A stretch of 64,000 nucleotides of DNA, from assembly GCA_004297825.1 (NCBI GenBank), contig SCSX01000090.1:1-64000 (forward strand). The letters run 5' to 3'. Position numbers and translations under genes: made by a program. This document shows, one piece after another, positions 48,101-56,887 of this stretch. This DNA comes from Spirochaetota bacterium. GTDB taxonomy: Bacteria; Spirochaetota; UBA4802; UBA5368. Each line of letters starts with the position of its first letter. Position 1 is the stretch's first letter. The notes under the pieces are model-generated. The model was not told the origin of the DNA. It did not search any database and worked only from the letters and a program-made list of their open reading frames with translations.

Positions 48101-48757
48101 TTCGCCGTATCGGGCACCTTGGATGAAAACACGGATCACACGGTGACGCTCTCGGGCTTTGCCGATACAGCCGGAAATCCACTGGACGGCGTACCCGTCC
48201 TCGCGGACGGCGTGCTCGATTTTACGACGGGAAGCGAGACGGATACCACCCCGATCCTGGCCGAGACTTTCGAATCCTACGCGGATCCGTTCTTTACCGC
48301 GCTTATTAATGTGCCCTTGGGCGGCCGTGCGTGGAACCAGGCCTATTCCAGCAACAATCCCCGCAAGGATCCTGCCGAGGGAGGCTTCATGGCCCGCGCG
48401 GCGACGCTCGAGTGGCAGCCGGGTGATTCGACGTATCTCGAAACCGTTACTCCCGTTGACATGAGCGCGCCGGGTATCTATGTGCTCTCGTTCCAGATGG
48501 TTCATGAAAACATGTACAACGCGCAGGACCGTATCGATTTCTGGGCCGATACCGGGAACGGCTTCCAGTACGTAACGGACTCGGCGATCCTGCGCTTCGA
48601 CGCGTATTGCGCGGGCTCGCCGGCATGGATTACGCACGACATCGACCTTTCGGCGCCCGAATTGCGCGCAGTCGTGAATCTGCGCATACGCGCCGTTTCC
48701 GCGGGCGACGTGGGGAACAACATTCTGATCGACGATCTCAAGGTCCGCCGCTACTAG
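45200..48757 (+). CDS. Large lipoprotein with nine bacterial Ig-like (Big_5) repeats
   Basis: An 1185-residue lipoprotein (signal peptide with lipobox L-A-A-A-S-C, Cys near residue 25). Residues 35-1010 are nine Ig-like repeats of about 105-115 residues. Each has a start such as N-P-G-T-D-A-V-D-V-G-T-N-A-T-V-E-V-T-F-S-E-P-V, a middle F-T-L-V-R, then Y-D-x-x-x-x-T-A-T-L-D-P and Y-T-V-T-L-T-x-A-I-x-D-x-x-G-N; repeats 8-9 are a shorter variant with S-E-A-M-D-P. The last 170 residues form a beta-sandwich-like domain (A-E-T-F-E-S-Y-A-D-P to I-L-I-D-D-L-K-V) resembling carbohydrate-binding jelly rolls. Probably surface-exposed adhesin or fibre. First gene of a four-gene run. Confidence 0.88.
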   Translation: MKKDTKSRLKAVLGAWAIALAAASCTAVPDAPRATPPVLNLRVPDENATDVPLNTNISVSFSEPVTGINNTGGAFTLKKLGAASDTQSHVNYDEAARTATLDPDADLEPDSHYVATVTGGVRDVEGSALDGAPVVWVFTTGPAPDLTNPAVVEKNPDAAAQNTWVGTDVTVRFSEAVSAVNDASFTLTREGGGFPVSATVSYDPQTLTATLNPTVDLEENTNYTAGLSAAVRDTAGNILTGAPVQWSFLTEDRTIPFVNARAPDEGDSGMGTNTVITVSFSEQVMNVTNASFVLRRTADNAPISTIVSYNPVTFSATLDPESDLDPSTGYTIYLSDLIRDTSINHNQLAQTSWGFTTGASQDTAQPFDTERYPETADVPLDTPVYAKFNESVVGVSTVSFTLVRTSDAQPVEATISYNDAEKKASLAPKNTLAELTQYTVTLTGAITDLTGNVLLNAPLTWNFTTGDQTPPSLTDRNPGTDAVDVGTNATVEVTFSEPVTGVSDSTFTLVRVSDGEPVPADITYDAGTFRAVLDPRDDLAETTGYTVMLTAGIKDTTGNALVPFSWNFTTGQRADITAPGIDSKYPEPPADAVPLEDSITVTFNEAVRNVSGTSFTLVKTSDGMQVNAGVSYDDLILTATLDPNEPLQENTQYTVTLTNAIKDVADNMFVQTSWNFTTQADSAPPMWSSRSPEADYNGVRTSANVVVTFDEPVSGVSGTSFYLRQGVTAVPALVVYDPATRTATLDPNASLAVNTVYTVTLTNAIRDTSVNQNQLVQLSWNFTTTDDSTPPTTSLTVPAEGAGGVSRNLPEITIEFSEAMDPDKGRAILMNRTGGQVTGSLGTPAWENGYTRAVFPIIGELATNTEYEVYLSYWGGSFADVVGNLLNGTPYLGNGRLNFTTAADGTAPQVKSTIPAEGSLLVNRNIPRIVIRFNDQMNPAAGSAVLAGTAGVSLGAGVWSEGNRTVSFAVSGTLDENTDHTVTLSGFADTAGNPLDGVPVLADGVLDFTTGSETDTTPILAETFESYADPFFTALINVPLGGRAWNQAYSSNNPRKDPAEGGFMARAATLEWQPGDSTYLETVTPVDMSAPGIYVLSFQMVHENMYNAQDRIDFWADTGNGFQYVTDSAILRFDAYCAGSPAWITHDIDLSAPELRAVVNLRIRAVSAGDVGNNILIDDLKVRRY

Positions 48758-48771
48758 AGAGAAGGTACGCA

Positions 48772-51700
48772 ATGCACGCGATGAAAAATACCGCCGTCTT
48801 CCTCCTCGCCGCCTCCCTCCTGGGGGGCTGCAGCGGCGACGCCTTCAACCAGTACCAGAAGGAACGCTACGTGGAGGACACCACGGGGCCCACGCCCGAC
48901 ACCGAGTCCCCGGCGATCGCCGCGGTGACGGCGCTTTCGCGCACCCGCATCGACGTGGAGTTTTCCGAGGCGCTGGACAGGACGAGCGCGGAGCAGATAA
49001 CCAATTATTACGTGCAGGGACCAAACCGCATCGAGATCACCGGGGCGGCCCTGGCGGCCGACGGCAAGACGGTGATGCTCGACGTCGCCGGGGACACGGA
49101 ACACCGCATGCTGAACGGCAAGCAGTACACGATGCTGGTCCAAAACGTCGCCGACACGGAACGCAACGCGATTGCAAACCTGCTCTCGCAGTTCACGGGA
49201 AAGGGTTCCATCGTCGCCGAGCTGACCGGGACCCCGCCCGCGCACACGAATTCCGCCGCGACGGACATCCATGTCGAGGGCGCCGGGATCATCGCCTACC
49301 AGTTCAGCCTGGACGGCGGCGCGTGGTCCGGCGAAACCGCGGCGGGCATTCCGATATCGCTTAACGGCCTTTCGGACGGGTACCACACGATCAGGATAAT
49401 CGGCAAGGACGACGCGGCGGGCGGCGAATGGCAGGAGATCGCGCAGCCGACCGTGTTTGGCTGGACCGTGGACACGGCCGCGCCAGTCGCGGATCTTTTC
49501 AACCTGCCGGAGAATTTCACCGACAGCCCCTCCGCCGAAATCATCGTGGGCGGCGCCCAGGTCATCGGGTACCGATACAGGCTGGACTCGGATCCCCTGT
49601 GGAGCGACGAGACCGCTTCCACCGTGCACATCGCGCTCGACGGGCTGGCGGACGCCGCGCACACGCTGTACGTGATCGCGCGGGACGAGGCCGGCAACTG
49701 GCAGGACGAGGCGGCGGCGACGACCTTCTCGTGGACCGTGGACAGCGCCGGGATCGCCGCGCAGCTGTCCGGGCTCCCATCCGGCTACACGAGCGAAAAT
49801 GCGGCCCTGGTTACCGTAAGCGGAACGGGGATCAACGCGTACAAGTACAGGCTGGACGCGGGCGGTTGGTCCGCACAGGCCAGCATCACCGAGCTCATCT
49901 CGCTCGCCGCGCTCGCCGACGGCGAACACACCCTGTACGTCTGCGGGCGCAGGGCGATACCGCCCTTCACCTGGCAGGACGACGCGGACGCGACGGCGTA
50001 CACGTGGACGGTGGATACGACCGCCCCCGCGGCGGTGACGCTCCTGTCGCTCCCCGAGAATCCCACGAGCGACCAGGGCGTGCACATCGCCGTCTCGGGC
50101 GCGGGCGGCGTCGTGCAGTACCGCTACAAGCTCGACAGCGGCCTGTGGTCGGGACGGATCGCGATCGCCAATCCTATTTCGCTTAACGGTATAGAGGGGG
50201 GCGCTCACACGCTCCGCGTGGTCGGCGTGGACGCCGCCGGCAACGAACAGGACGCGCAAAGCGCCACGGCGTTCGCCTGGACGATAGACCTCGACGCGCC
50301 CGCGGCCCTGCTCTCCGGGACGCCCGCGAATCCGACCTCCGACGATGCGATCGACGTCCTCGCGAATGGCAGCGATGTCGTGTCGTATAAGTTCAAGATA
50401 GACGAGGGCGGGGTATGGAGCGAGGAATTTTCCGCGGCGGCCCACATTGCGGTGCCCGGTATAACGGAGGGGGCGCACACCCTTTTCGTGATCGCGAAGG
50501 ACACCGCGGGCAACTGGCAGGCGATCGCGGACGCGACTGCATACTCCTGGTCCGTGGACATCACACCCCCCGAGGCGGAGCTCTCGAACCTGCCCAATGA
50601 CCCCACGAACAGCACCTCTACCGGCATTATCGTGGGCGGAACCGGCGTGACGGCCTACAAGTACCGGATCGACCTGGAAGCCTGGAGCGCGGAGCGCACG
50701 ACGGCTCAGCCCATCGCACGCACCGGCCTCGCGGAAACGAATCACACCATTGAGGTTATCGCCAGGGACGGTGCGGGCAACTGGCAGCCTGTTGGCGCGC
50801 CGACCGCGCACCTGTGGACCATAAACTTCTCCGCGCCTACGGCGCTGCTCTCGAACACGCCCTCGACCTGGACGCAGTCGACGTCGATAGACATCGACGT
50901 GGGAGGTTCCGGGATCACCAAGTACAAGTACAAGCTTGACGGTGGCGAATGGACGCTCGCGTGGACCGATATCGCGACCTCCATATATTATACCGGGCTC
51001 GCGGAGAGCGCGCACACGCTCTACGTGCGCGGGCGCAAGGACTCGGGCTCCGAGCAGGCCGAGCTAAACGCCACGACCTGGACGTGGACGATCGACCGTA
51101 CGGCGCCTGCGGGGGTCCTTTCCGGGCAGCCGTCGGATCCCACACGCGAGACCGCGATCTCCATTACCGTGGGCGGACCGGGGGTGGTTGCCTACAAGTA
51201 CAAGCTCGACAATGAATCCTGGAGCAGCCAGATATCCACGGCCACGCTGATCTCTATCCCCGGTATATCGGAGGCGACGCACCGGATTTACGTGATTGGA
51301 AGGGACCTCGCGGGCAACTGGCAGAGCGAGGCAGGTGCGACGAATTACGAGTGGACCGTCGACCTTTCTGCTCCATCGGCCCCCGTTACATGGGACGCGG
51401 GCGACTACGACGGCGACCTGAGGCTGGAGTTCAGCTGGACGAACCCCGCCGGCACGGTCGAAGCGAAGGTCCAGGTCTCGACAAACCCGTCGTTCACCGC
51501 GCCGGTGTACGGCGGCGATGACGGGATATCCGTGGGGAACGCGCATAACTTCAATTACATCGTCAACCCCGCTAACGGGGCGCAGTATTTCGCGCGCGCG
51601 AAGGTCCGCGACGCGGCGGGAAACTGGTCCGGCTTTGGCGACGCCTCCAACGGGATTTATGTCACCGGGGGCGTGACGGGAAAGGTTAAGAATTCGAGCG

Positions 51701-52836
51701 GGGGCACGGGGATTGCGGGCGCGCTCGTGACGCTCAAGCGCGTTTCCGACGACTCCATCGTATCGAGCGCTTTGACGGATGCAAACGGCATTTTTACCTT
51801 CGGCAACGCACCCATCGGCACCAGCGCCTATTACGCGAGCGTGTCGGCGGGCGGTTTCAACGCGGCAATCAAGAACAATATCACGGTAAGCGCGGGCGCG
51901 GTCACCGACGTGGGCTCCGTCTTCCTGGTCTCGACCTCGGCGGCGCAGGGGATAATCACGGGCACCGTGGTTGACGCGAACGACGGGCACCGCATCGCGG
52001 GCGCGACGGTGGTGATTCGCCGCTGGGATAACACGATCGTGGAGACCCTCACGAGTTCGAGCTCAACCACGGACCCCGAACCGAACACCTACCCCGCGGG
52101 CGATCCCCCGGGATATGTCCACAGGGGAAAGTTCGAATCGTCCACGCTCGATCCCGGAACGTATTCGATCACGATCACCATGAACCGCTATTTCGATCTC
52201 ACCGCGGACAACGCGACGGTGGCCGGCAACTTCAACCTGGGAAGCCAGGCGATGTGCGAGGTCCTGGACGAGCCGCAGGTGCGCGTAATCCTCCTCTGGG
52301 GAGGCAGAACGAGTTCGCCCACGGACCCGAGCGACCTTGACCTGCACCTGGTGGGCCCCACGAACAAGACCGTATCCGTGGACGGCGCGCCGAACAACAG
52401 GTTCCACATATACTGGAGCAACAGTAAATCCTTCAACGAGAACACCGGCGCATACATCGCCGGAGCCATGGGCGACCTGACCGGCACACAGTCGACGTCC
52501 AGCCTGGTGCAGGACGACACCACCTATTTCGGCCCGGAAGCGATCAATCTCTTCCGGTACGGCGGCAACCAGTACGTATATGGCGTGTACACCTACACCG
52601 TACACCGCTGGTCCGCCAACGGCGGAAGTTGGGGTTATTCGCCCATTACCATGCGCGTGTACGACTCGCAGGGAATGGCGCGCGAGATCAACTTCCCGTC
52701 GGGGGCCCCGTCGGACCGCTACTGGAAGGCGATCAAGATCAACATCCAGGGCATAGGGCGGGCGAACAGGACGATTACCGTGTATAACCAGTTCGGAACT
52801 CTCACCTACGACTCGAAATCTTCGATGAACTGGTAG
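48772..52836 (+). CDS. Large repeat lipoprotein with C-terminal DUF2135-like domain
   Basis: A 1354-residue lipoprotein (lipobox S-L-L-G-G-C, Cys near 20). One Big_5-like domain (residues 40-145) is followed by eight repeats of about 90 residues, each with V-x-G-x-G-V-x-A-Y-K-Y-K-L-D-x-x-x-W-S, then G-L-x-x-x-x-H-T-L-Y-V-I-x-R-D-x-A-G-N-W-Q and W-T-V-D-x-x-A-P. Then come a fibronectin-like domain, two carboxypeptidase-regulatory-like domains (V-T-G-K-V-K-N; I-T-G-T-V-V-D) and a terminal V-R-V-I-L-L-W-G with D-L-D-L-H-L-V-G-P, typical of DUF2135. GAAGG precedes the ATG; the frame is open upstream but the signal peptide fixes the start. Lies 14 bases after the previous gene. Confidence 0.87.
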   Translation: MHAMKNTAVFLLAASLLGGCSGDAFNQYQKERYVEDTTGPTPDTESPAIAAVTALSRTRIDVEFSEALDRTSAEQITNYYVQGPNRIEITGAALAADGKTVMLDVAGDTEHRMLNGKQYTMLVQNVADTERNAIANLLSQFTGKGSIVAELTGTPPAHTNSAATDIHVEGAGIIAYQFSLDGGAWSGETAAGIPISLNGLSDGYHTIRIIGKDDAAGGEWQEIAQPTVFGWTVDTAAPVADLFNLPENFTDSPSAEIIVGGAQVIGYRYRLDSDPLWSDETASTVHIALDGLADAAHTLYVIARDEAGNWQDEAAATTFSWTVDSAGIAAQLSGLPSGYTSENAALVTVSGTGINAYKYRLDAGGWSAQASITELISLAALADGEHTLYVCGRRAIPPFTWQDDADATAYTWTVDTTAPAAVTLLSLPENPTSDQGVHIAVSGAGGVVQYRYKLDSGLWSGRIAIANPISLNGIEGGAHTLRVVGVDAAGNEQDAQSATAFAWTIDLDAPAALLSGTPANPTSDDAIDVLANGSDVVSYKFKIDEGGVWSEEFSAAAHIAVPGITEGAHTLFVIAKDTAGNWQAIADATAYSWSVDITPPEAELSNLPNDPTNSTSTGIIVGGTGVTAYKYRIDLEAWSAERTTAQPIARTGLAETNHTIEVIARDGAGNWQPVGAPTAHLWTINFSAPTALLSNTPSTWTQSTSIDIDVGGSGITKYKYKLDGGEWTLAWTDIATSIYYTGLAESAHTLYVRGRKDSGSEQAELNATTWTWTIDRTAPAGVLSGQPSDPTRETAISITVGGPGVVAYKYKLDNESWSSQISTATLISIPGISEATHRIYVIGRDLAGNWQSEAGATNYEWTVDLSAPSAPVTWDAGDYDGDLRLEFSWTNPAGTVEAKVQVSTNPSFTAPVYGGDDGISVGNAHNFNYIVNPANGAQYFARAKVRDAAGNWSGFGDASNGIYVTGGVTGKVKNSSGGTGIAGALVTLKRVSDDSIVSSALTDANGIFTFGNAPIGTSAYYASVSAGGFNAAIKNNITVSAGAVTDVGSVFLVSTSAAQGIITGTVVDANDGHRIAGATVVIRRWDNTIVETLTSSSSTTDPEPNTYPAGDPPGYVHRGKFESSTLDPGTYSITITMNRYFDLTADNATVAGNFNLGSQAMCEVLDEPQVRVILLWGGRTSSPTDPSDLDLHLVGPTNKTVSVDGAPNNRFHIYWSNSKSFNENTGAYIAGAMGDLTGTQSTSSLVQDDTTYFGPEAINLFRYGGNQYVYGVYTYTVHRWSANGGSWGYSPITMRVYDSQGMAREINFPSGAPSDRYWKAIKINIQGIGRANRTITVYNQFGTLTYDSKSSMNW

Positions 52837-52840
52837 GAAT

Positions 52841-53494
52841 ATGTCCGGACCAGACACCATCCCTTATAAGTTCCTCCTGACGCTCGTAATTATCGGCGCG
52901 GCGCTCTTTTTGCCGGCGATCGCCCGTGCGCAGGACGCCGCGTTCGGCGGCGTGGAAAAACGAGACGAGGGCACCAAGGTCGCCGGCGGGGAAAAGCCCC
53001 GCGACGAGGAGAGGGCGGCAACGATGCTCGTGAGCGCGGGCGGCGGCTATTTCCGTGCGTTAGGCGATATTGGAGGCGTGCTCGATCCCGGGTATTCGTT
53101 CAGGGCCTTCATCCAGGGCCGGGAACCCGGAGACCCGCTCGCCGTGGGCTTCGAACTCGATTTCGCGCCGCTTAAAGACAAAGAGAACGCGGGCGGCATA
53201 ACGTATATCAGCGCCCTGCCCTCGCTCGCACTGGTATTCACCCCCGTTTCGTCGCTCGATATCCAGCTTCGCGCCGCGGCGGGATTGACCCTCGTGCGGT
53301 CCGTCATCGCGCGGGAAACCGATTCAGTCGAACGCTCCTCGCTCGACTTTACCGTGGGCGCCGGCGCGGGAATCTGGAAAACGTTCGGGGGCCGATACGC
53401 GGTGGGTCTGGAAACGCAATACCTGTATTATTTCGAAAAAACGGGCTCGTCCTCGCTGGGCGCATATCTGTGCGCGGGATACCGGTTCGACTAG
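52841..53494 (+). CDS. Small outer-membrane beta-barrel protein
   Basis: A 217-residue exported protein (signal peptide about 1-30, ending A-R-A-Q-D). The body alternates hydrophobic strands, S-A-G-G-G-Y-F-R-A-L-G-D, F-E-L-D-F-A-P-L, L-R-A-A-A-G-L-T-L-V and Y-A-V-G-L-E-T-Q-Y-L-Y-Y-F, and ends in the classic C-terminal signature G-A-Y-L-C-A-G-Y-R-F-D, as in eight-stranded OmpA-type barrels. It starts four bases after the repeat lipoprotein and is surely co-transcribed. A role as anchor or export partner of the surface proteins is inferred from position only. Confidence 0.82.
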   Translation: MSGPDTIPYKFLLTLVIIGAALFLPAIARAQDAAFGGVEKRDEGTKVAGGEKPRDEERAATMLVSAGGGYFRALGDIGGVLDPGYSFRAFIQGREPGDPLAVGFELDFAPLKDKENAGGITYISALPSLALVFTPVSSLDIQLRAAAGLTLVRSVIARETDSVERSSLDFTVGAGAGIWKTFGGRYAVGLETQYLYYFEKTGSSSLGAYLCAGYRFD

Positions 53495-53575
53495 GAAGGC
53501 ATGACGATGAAGCCAACACACGCTCGCCGCACGACGCACCCGGGGAACAAGACTCGTCGATCAAGGAGGAATCTC

Positions 53576-55096
53576 ATGAGAACACGATTAATTACGGCGC
53601 TCATCGCGGCCGGGTGCATACTCGCGTTGGCCGCCGCACCGGCGCATGCGACCATTACGCTCGATTCGGGACTGGGACTCGCCGATCATCCCTGGATGGT
53701 GGACGGCCTGCAGAGCTACATCTACGCGAACCCGAGCTACCTGGGACAGTTCAGGAACACCATCTTCTTCGAGAGGATCGGCGCGAACGCGGGCGACAAC
53801 GTGGGTGGCTTCATCTGGAACCCCGCGAAAAAACTGACCCTGGGCGTCTTTAGCGGGCTCGCCGCGGATGACGGCACCTGGAACACCACGGGCGCGGCGG
53901 GACTTTATTACATGGGTAACTACACGCCCCGATCGCTCATGAATCCCACGCTCGTGAAACCCGGCCCCACGATCCTCGACCTCGACGATCCCGACGGCAA
54001 CGGGGCGGGGGCGACCCCCTACCGGAAGTTCCTGGCGAACAAGGACGTGATCGCGCTGCTCTCGTACGAGTTCTCGCGCTGGACGCTCGGTTTCAGCCTG
54101 GGATACGCCACGGCATGGAACGGCGAAACCTACGACAATACCACGGGCACGCAAAAGGACGAGTACCAGTTCTCGAGCACCCAGTACAACGTGGGACTTT
54201 CCGTGCTGTTCCGGATCAACGAACGGATGACCCTGGACACGGTCCTGGGCTTCACGATGTACGACCTCGCCAACACGTACGACATGACGGCCGCGGCGTC
54301 CGCCAGGACCATGAGCTACGAATCGGACGGGGCCATGGACATCGGGGGAACCATGCGCTATAACTGGCAGGCGACCAGGATGCAGAAGCTCCACATCCAG
54401 GCCGGGTTCACCTCCCTCAACCGCTCGACAAAGGGCAGTGACGTCATCACCGGCGCGGGGCCGGTGAACGCGAGCGACACCTACGGCCGAACCGGCATGG
54501 AAATTAATTTCGGTGTGGCGGACGAGATGCGGCTCACAGGCGACTTCATGGCCTATATCGGCATGAACGTTAACTACCTGGCGATGGATTACAGTTTCAC
54601 CGGCACGCAGACGGTGGCGCCGTCGTCCGACAGCACGTACACCAACAAGGCCTCGGCGTTTTCCATTCCCATACTCCTGGGACTGGAGACCAGGCTTTCG
54701 GAAGGGTGGAGCCTGCGCTTCGGCTTCTCGCACATAATCTACAACCCGGCGACGAGCGAGGACTCCAGCGCGCACGATTCGACGGCCTCGGACATTACGC
54801 GGACGATCAACGGCGACGACTCGGCCACCACGAAGCTCAACCTGGGGCTCTCGTACAAATACGGCAACCTCCGGCTCGACTGGCTCGCGAACGTGGACCT
54901 CTTCGTGAGGGGCCCGGAGTTCGTATCGGGCAACGCGACCGCGCAGTCGCTCTCGGGCAACGACGGCAGCACGCCGGTGTCGCTCGCCTTCGCGCTCACC
55001 TACTCGTTCGACTCGCTCCTGAGCCAGATCGCCGCGGACCAGGCGGAGCCCGAAAAGGCGGGGAAGAAAGACGAGGGGGCCGATAAAAAAGAATAG
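53576..55096 (+). CDS. Outer-membrane porin-like beta-barrel protein
   Basis: A 506-residue protein with a signal peptide (core L-I-T-A-L-I-A-A-G-C-I-L-A-L-A-A-A-P-A-H-A) and a body of alternating amphipathic strands rich in Tyr, Gly and Thr (W-T-L-G-F-S-L-G-Y-A-T-A-W-N, L-H-I-Q-A-G-F-T-S-L-N-R, W-S-L-R-F-G-F-S-H-I-I-Y), as in 14-18-stranded porins. The C-terminus carries an extra charged tail (E-K-A-G-K-K-D-E-G-A) after the last strand (F-A-L-T-Y-S-F). AAGGAGGA gives an ideal ribosome binding site for 53576. Last gene of the surface run; terminator at 55128-55155. Cargo unknown. Confidence 0.82.
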   Translation: MRTRLITALIAAGCILALAAAPAHATITLDSGLGLADHPWMVDGLQSYIYANPSYLGQFRNTIFFERIGANAGDNVGGFIWNPAKKLTLGVFSGLAADDGTWNTTGAAGLYYMGNYTPRSLMNPTLVKPGPTILDLDDPDGNGAGATPYRKFLANKDVIALLSYEFSRWTLGFSLGYATAWNGETYDNTTGTQKDEYQFSSTQYNVGLSVLFRINERMTLDTVLGFTMYDLANTYDMTAAASARTMSYESDGAMDIGGTMRYNWQATRMQKLHIQAGFTSLNRSTKGSDVITGAGPVNASDTYGRTGMEINFGVADEMRLTGDFMAYIGMNVNYLAMDYSFTGTQTVAPSSDSTYTNKASAFSIPILLGLETRLSEGWSLRFGFSHIIYNPATSEDSSAHDSTASDITRTINGDDSATTKLNLGLSYKYGNLRLDWLANVDLFVRGPEFVSGNATAQSLSGNDGSTPVSLAFALTYSFDSLLSQIAADQAEPEKAGKKDEGADKKE

Positions 55097-55127
55097 TCCC
55101 CGGACCAGCGTATCGGCGGGCGGGAAA

Positions 55128-55155
55128 AAACGCGGCAGAATTCACTGCCGCGTTT
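55128..55155 (+). terminator. Terminator of the surface-protein cluster
   Basis: AAACGCGGCAG (55128-55138), loop AATTCA, CTGCCGCGTTT (55145-55155). Confidence 0.75.
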
Positions 55156-55261
55156 CCTGTTGGGGAAGCGGTTTCCGGTCTCCGGGAATGCCGTTCGCCC
55201 CCCACCGTGGGGTATGGGGGGCGTTTTTTAACTTCTGGATAATGTGTATATCTGCGGTGGA

Positions 55262-55292
55262 GGGTCCGATACGCCGGGGTCGTATCGGACCC
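55262..55292. repeat. Perfect inverted repeat upstream of htrA
   Basis: GGGTCCGATACG (55262-55273) and CGTATCGGACCC (55281-55292), seven-base loop, 189 bases before the htrA start. GGGGTCCGATAC also occurs near 10944 between fliK and flgD. It may be an operator or leader hairpin. Confidence 0.5.
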
Positions 55293-55480
55293 CGGAAAAT
55301 GTAGTTGAAGTTCTCGCGGACCCCGGGCAATAATTGCATCAGGGAGCGCTTATTACGGAGCGCTCTTTCGCGCGAACGCGGGACGCGCGTGGCTCAATAA
55401 CTGCCCGGCACCGGAAGGAATCGCGCCCGCGGCGCCCCATCGCGCGGGAAATTGCACATGCACTCCAAGGAGATGCTTCA

Positions 55481-56887
55481 ATGTCAAAAAAATACCTCGT
55501 CGCCGCGGTCTGCTTCGCGGCCGCTCTTGGGTTCATCCCGGCCTCGGCCGCGGATAAAAACGACCAGGCGCTTAAGAAATTCAACGACCAGATCATCGAG
55601 ATTACCAAAAAGGCCGTTCCCATGGTGGTGAACATTTCGGCCCTGAAGGAAGCGCCCCACAACGACGTCTACGAATACGACAACCAGGGGCGCCAGGAAA
55701 AAAAATTCCCCTTCAAGCCGCCCGTGGAACCCAGGGCCTCCGGCAGCGGCGTCATCGTCGACAAGCGCGGGTACATCATCACGAACTATCACGTGATCAA
55801 GGATACGAGGGCGATCAAGATCACGCTCTCCGACCGGCGTGAATTTCCCTGCTCCGTGATGGGGACGGACCCCGCGACCGACATCGCGATCATCAAGATC
55901 GACGGCGCGGTCCCGGCCGACCTTCCCGTAATTCAATTGGGCGACTCCGACAAGCTCGAGGTGGGAGAGGTGGTCATCGCGATCGGGAACCCGTTCGGGT
56001 TCACGCACACGGTCACGATGGGAATCGTGAGCGCGACGGGCCGCCAGAGCGTGGGCCTGGCCGACTACGAAAACTTCATCCAGACCGACGCCGCGATCAA
56101 CCCCGGCAACTCCGGCGGGGCGCTCATCAACATCGACGGAAACCTCGTGGGCATAAACACCGCCATATTCTCCAAGACCGGCGGCTACATGGGAATCGGC
56201 TTCGCGATCCCCACCAGCATGATAAAGGAAATCCTGAGCGAACTAATCACGAAGGGCAAGGTGGTGCGCGGCTGGCTTGGGGTGTTCATCCAGGACGTGA
56301 CGAAGGACATGGCCGATTCGTTCAAGTACAAGGGCGAGGGCGGCGCGCTCGTCTCCGACATCATGAAGGGCGCCCCCGCCGAGGGCAGCGGCATCCGCAA
56401 GGGCGACATCATCACCTCGGTCGACGGGATAAAAATCCGCGACATCAATCACCTGCGCAGGCTCATCGCCGGGAAAAAACCGGGGGCGACCGTGAAGCTT
56501 TCCGTCTACCGCGACGCGAAGGACCAGGCTGTCAATCTCACCGTGGGCACCCTGCCCGACAAGACCCCCGTCGCCGAGAGCGAAAGCCAGGAAAACGGCG
56601 ACGAGATCGGCATCACGGTGAGGGAGATCGACGAGGATCTCGCCTACAAGTTCCGCTCGACCGAGAAGCGGGGCGTCATGATCACGCAGGTTAAGCGCGG
56701 CTCACCGGCCGACCGCGCGGGACTCATCGCGGGCGACATTATCAAGGAGATCGAGCGCGCGCCCATAGATACCGCAAAATCATACGCGGACGCGGTGGAG
56801 ACGCTCAAGGAGAAGAAGAAGCTTCTCTTCCTGATCTCGCGCGGGGGAACCCACAAGTTCATCGTGATCGAGAAAGAGGAGAAGTAG
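55481..56887 (+). CDS. HtrA/DegP-type periplasmic serine protease
   Basis: A 468-residue exported protease with signal peptide (cleavage near A-S-A-A-D, residue 24). The trypsin-like triad is intact: His104 in T-N-Y-H-V-I, Asp134 in P-A-T-D-I-A-I, Ser211 in N-P-G-N-S-G-G-A-L. Two PDZ domains follow (about 270-370 and 380-465), with G-W-L-G-V at the start of the first. It degrades or refolds damaged envelope proteins. AAGGAG eight bases upstream fixes the start at 55481. A perfect inverted repeat lies in the leader. The next gene begins directly after the stop, so the zinc-ribbon-like protein is a co-expressed partner. Confidence 0.95.
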   Translation: MSKKYLVAAVCFAAALGFIPASAADKNDQALKKFNDQIIEITKKAVPMVVNISALKEAPHNDVYEYDNQGRQEKKFPFKPPVEPRASGSGVIVDKRGYIITNYHVIKDTRAIKITLSDRREFPCSVMGTDPATDIAIIKIDGAVPADLPVIQLGDSDKLEVGEVVIAIGNPFGFTHTVTMGIVSATGRQSVGLADYENFIQTDAAINPGNSGGALINIDGNLVGINTAIFSKTGGYMGIGFAIPTSMIKEILSELITKGKVVRGWLGVFIQDVTKDMADSFKYKGEGGALVSDIMKGAPAEGSGIRKGDIITSVDGIKIRDINHLRRLIAGKKPGATVKLSVYRDAKDQAVNLTVGTLPDKTPVAESESQENGDEIGITVREIDEDLAYKFRSTEKRGVMITQVKRGSPADRAGLIAGDIIKEIERAPIDTAKSYADAVETLKEKKKLLFLISRGGTHKFIVIEKEEK

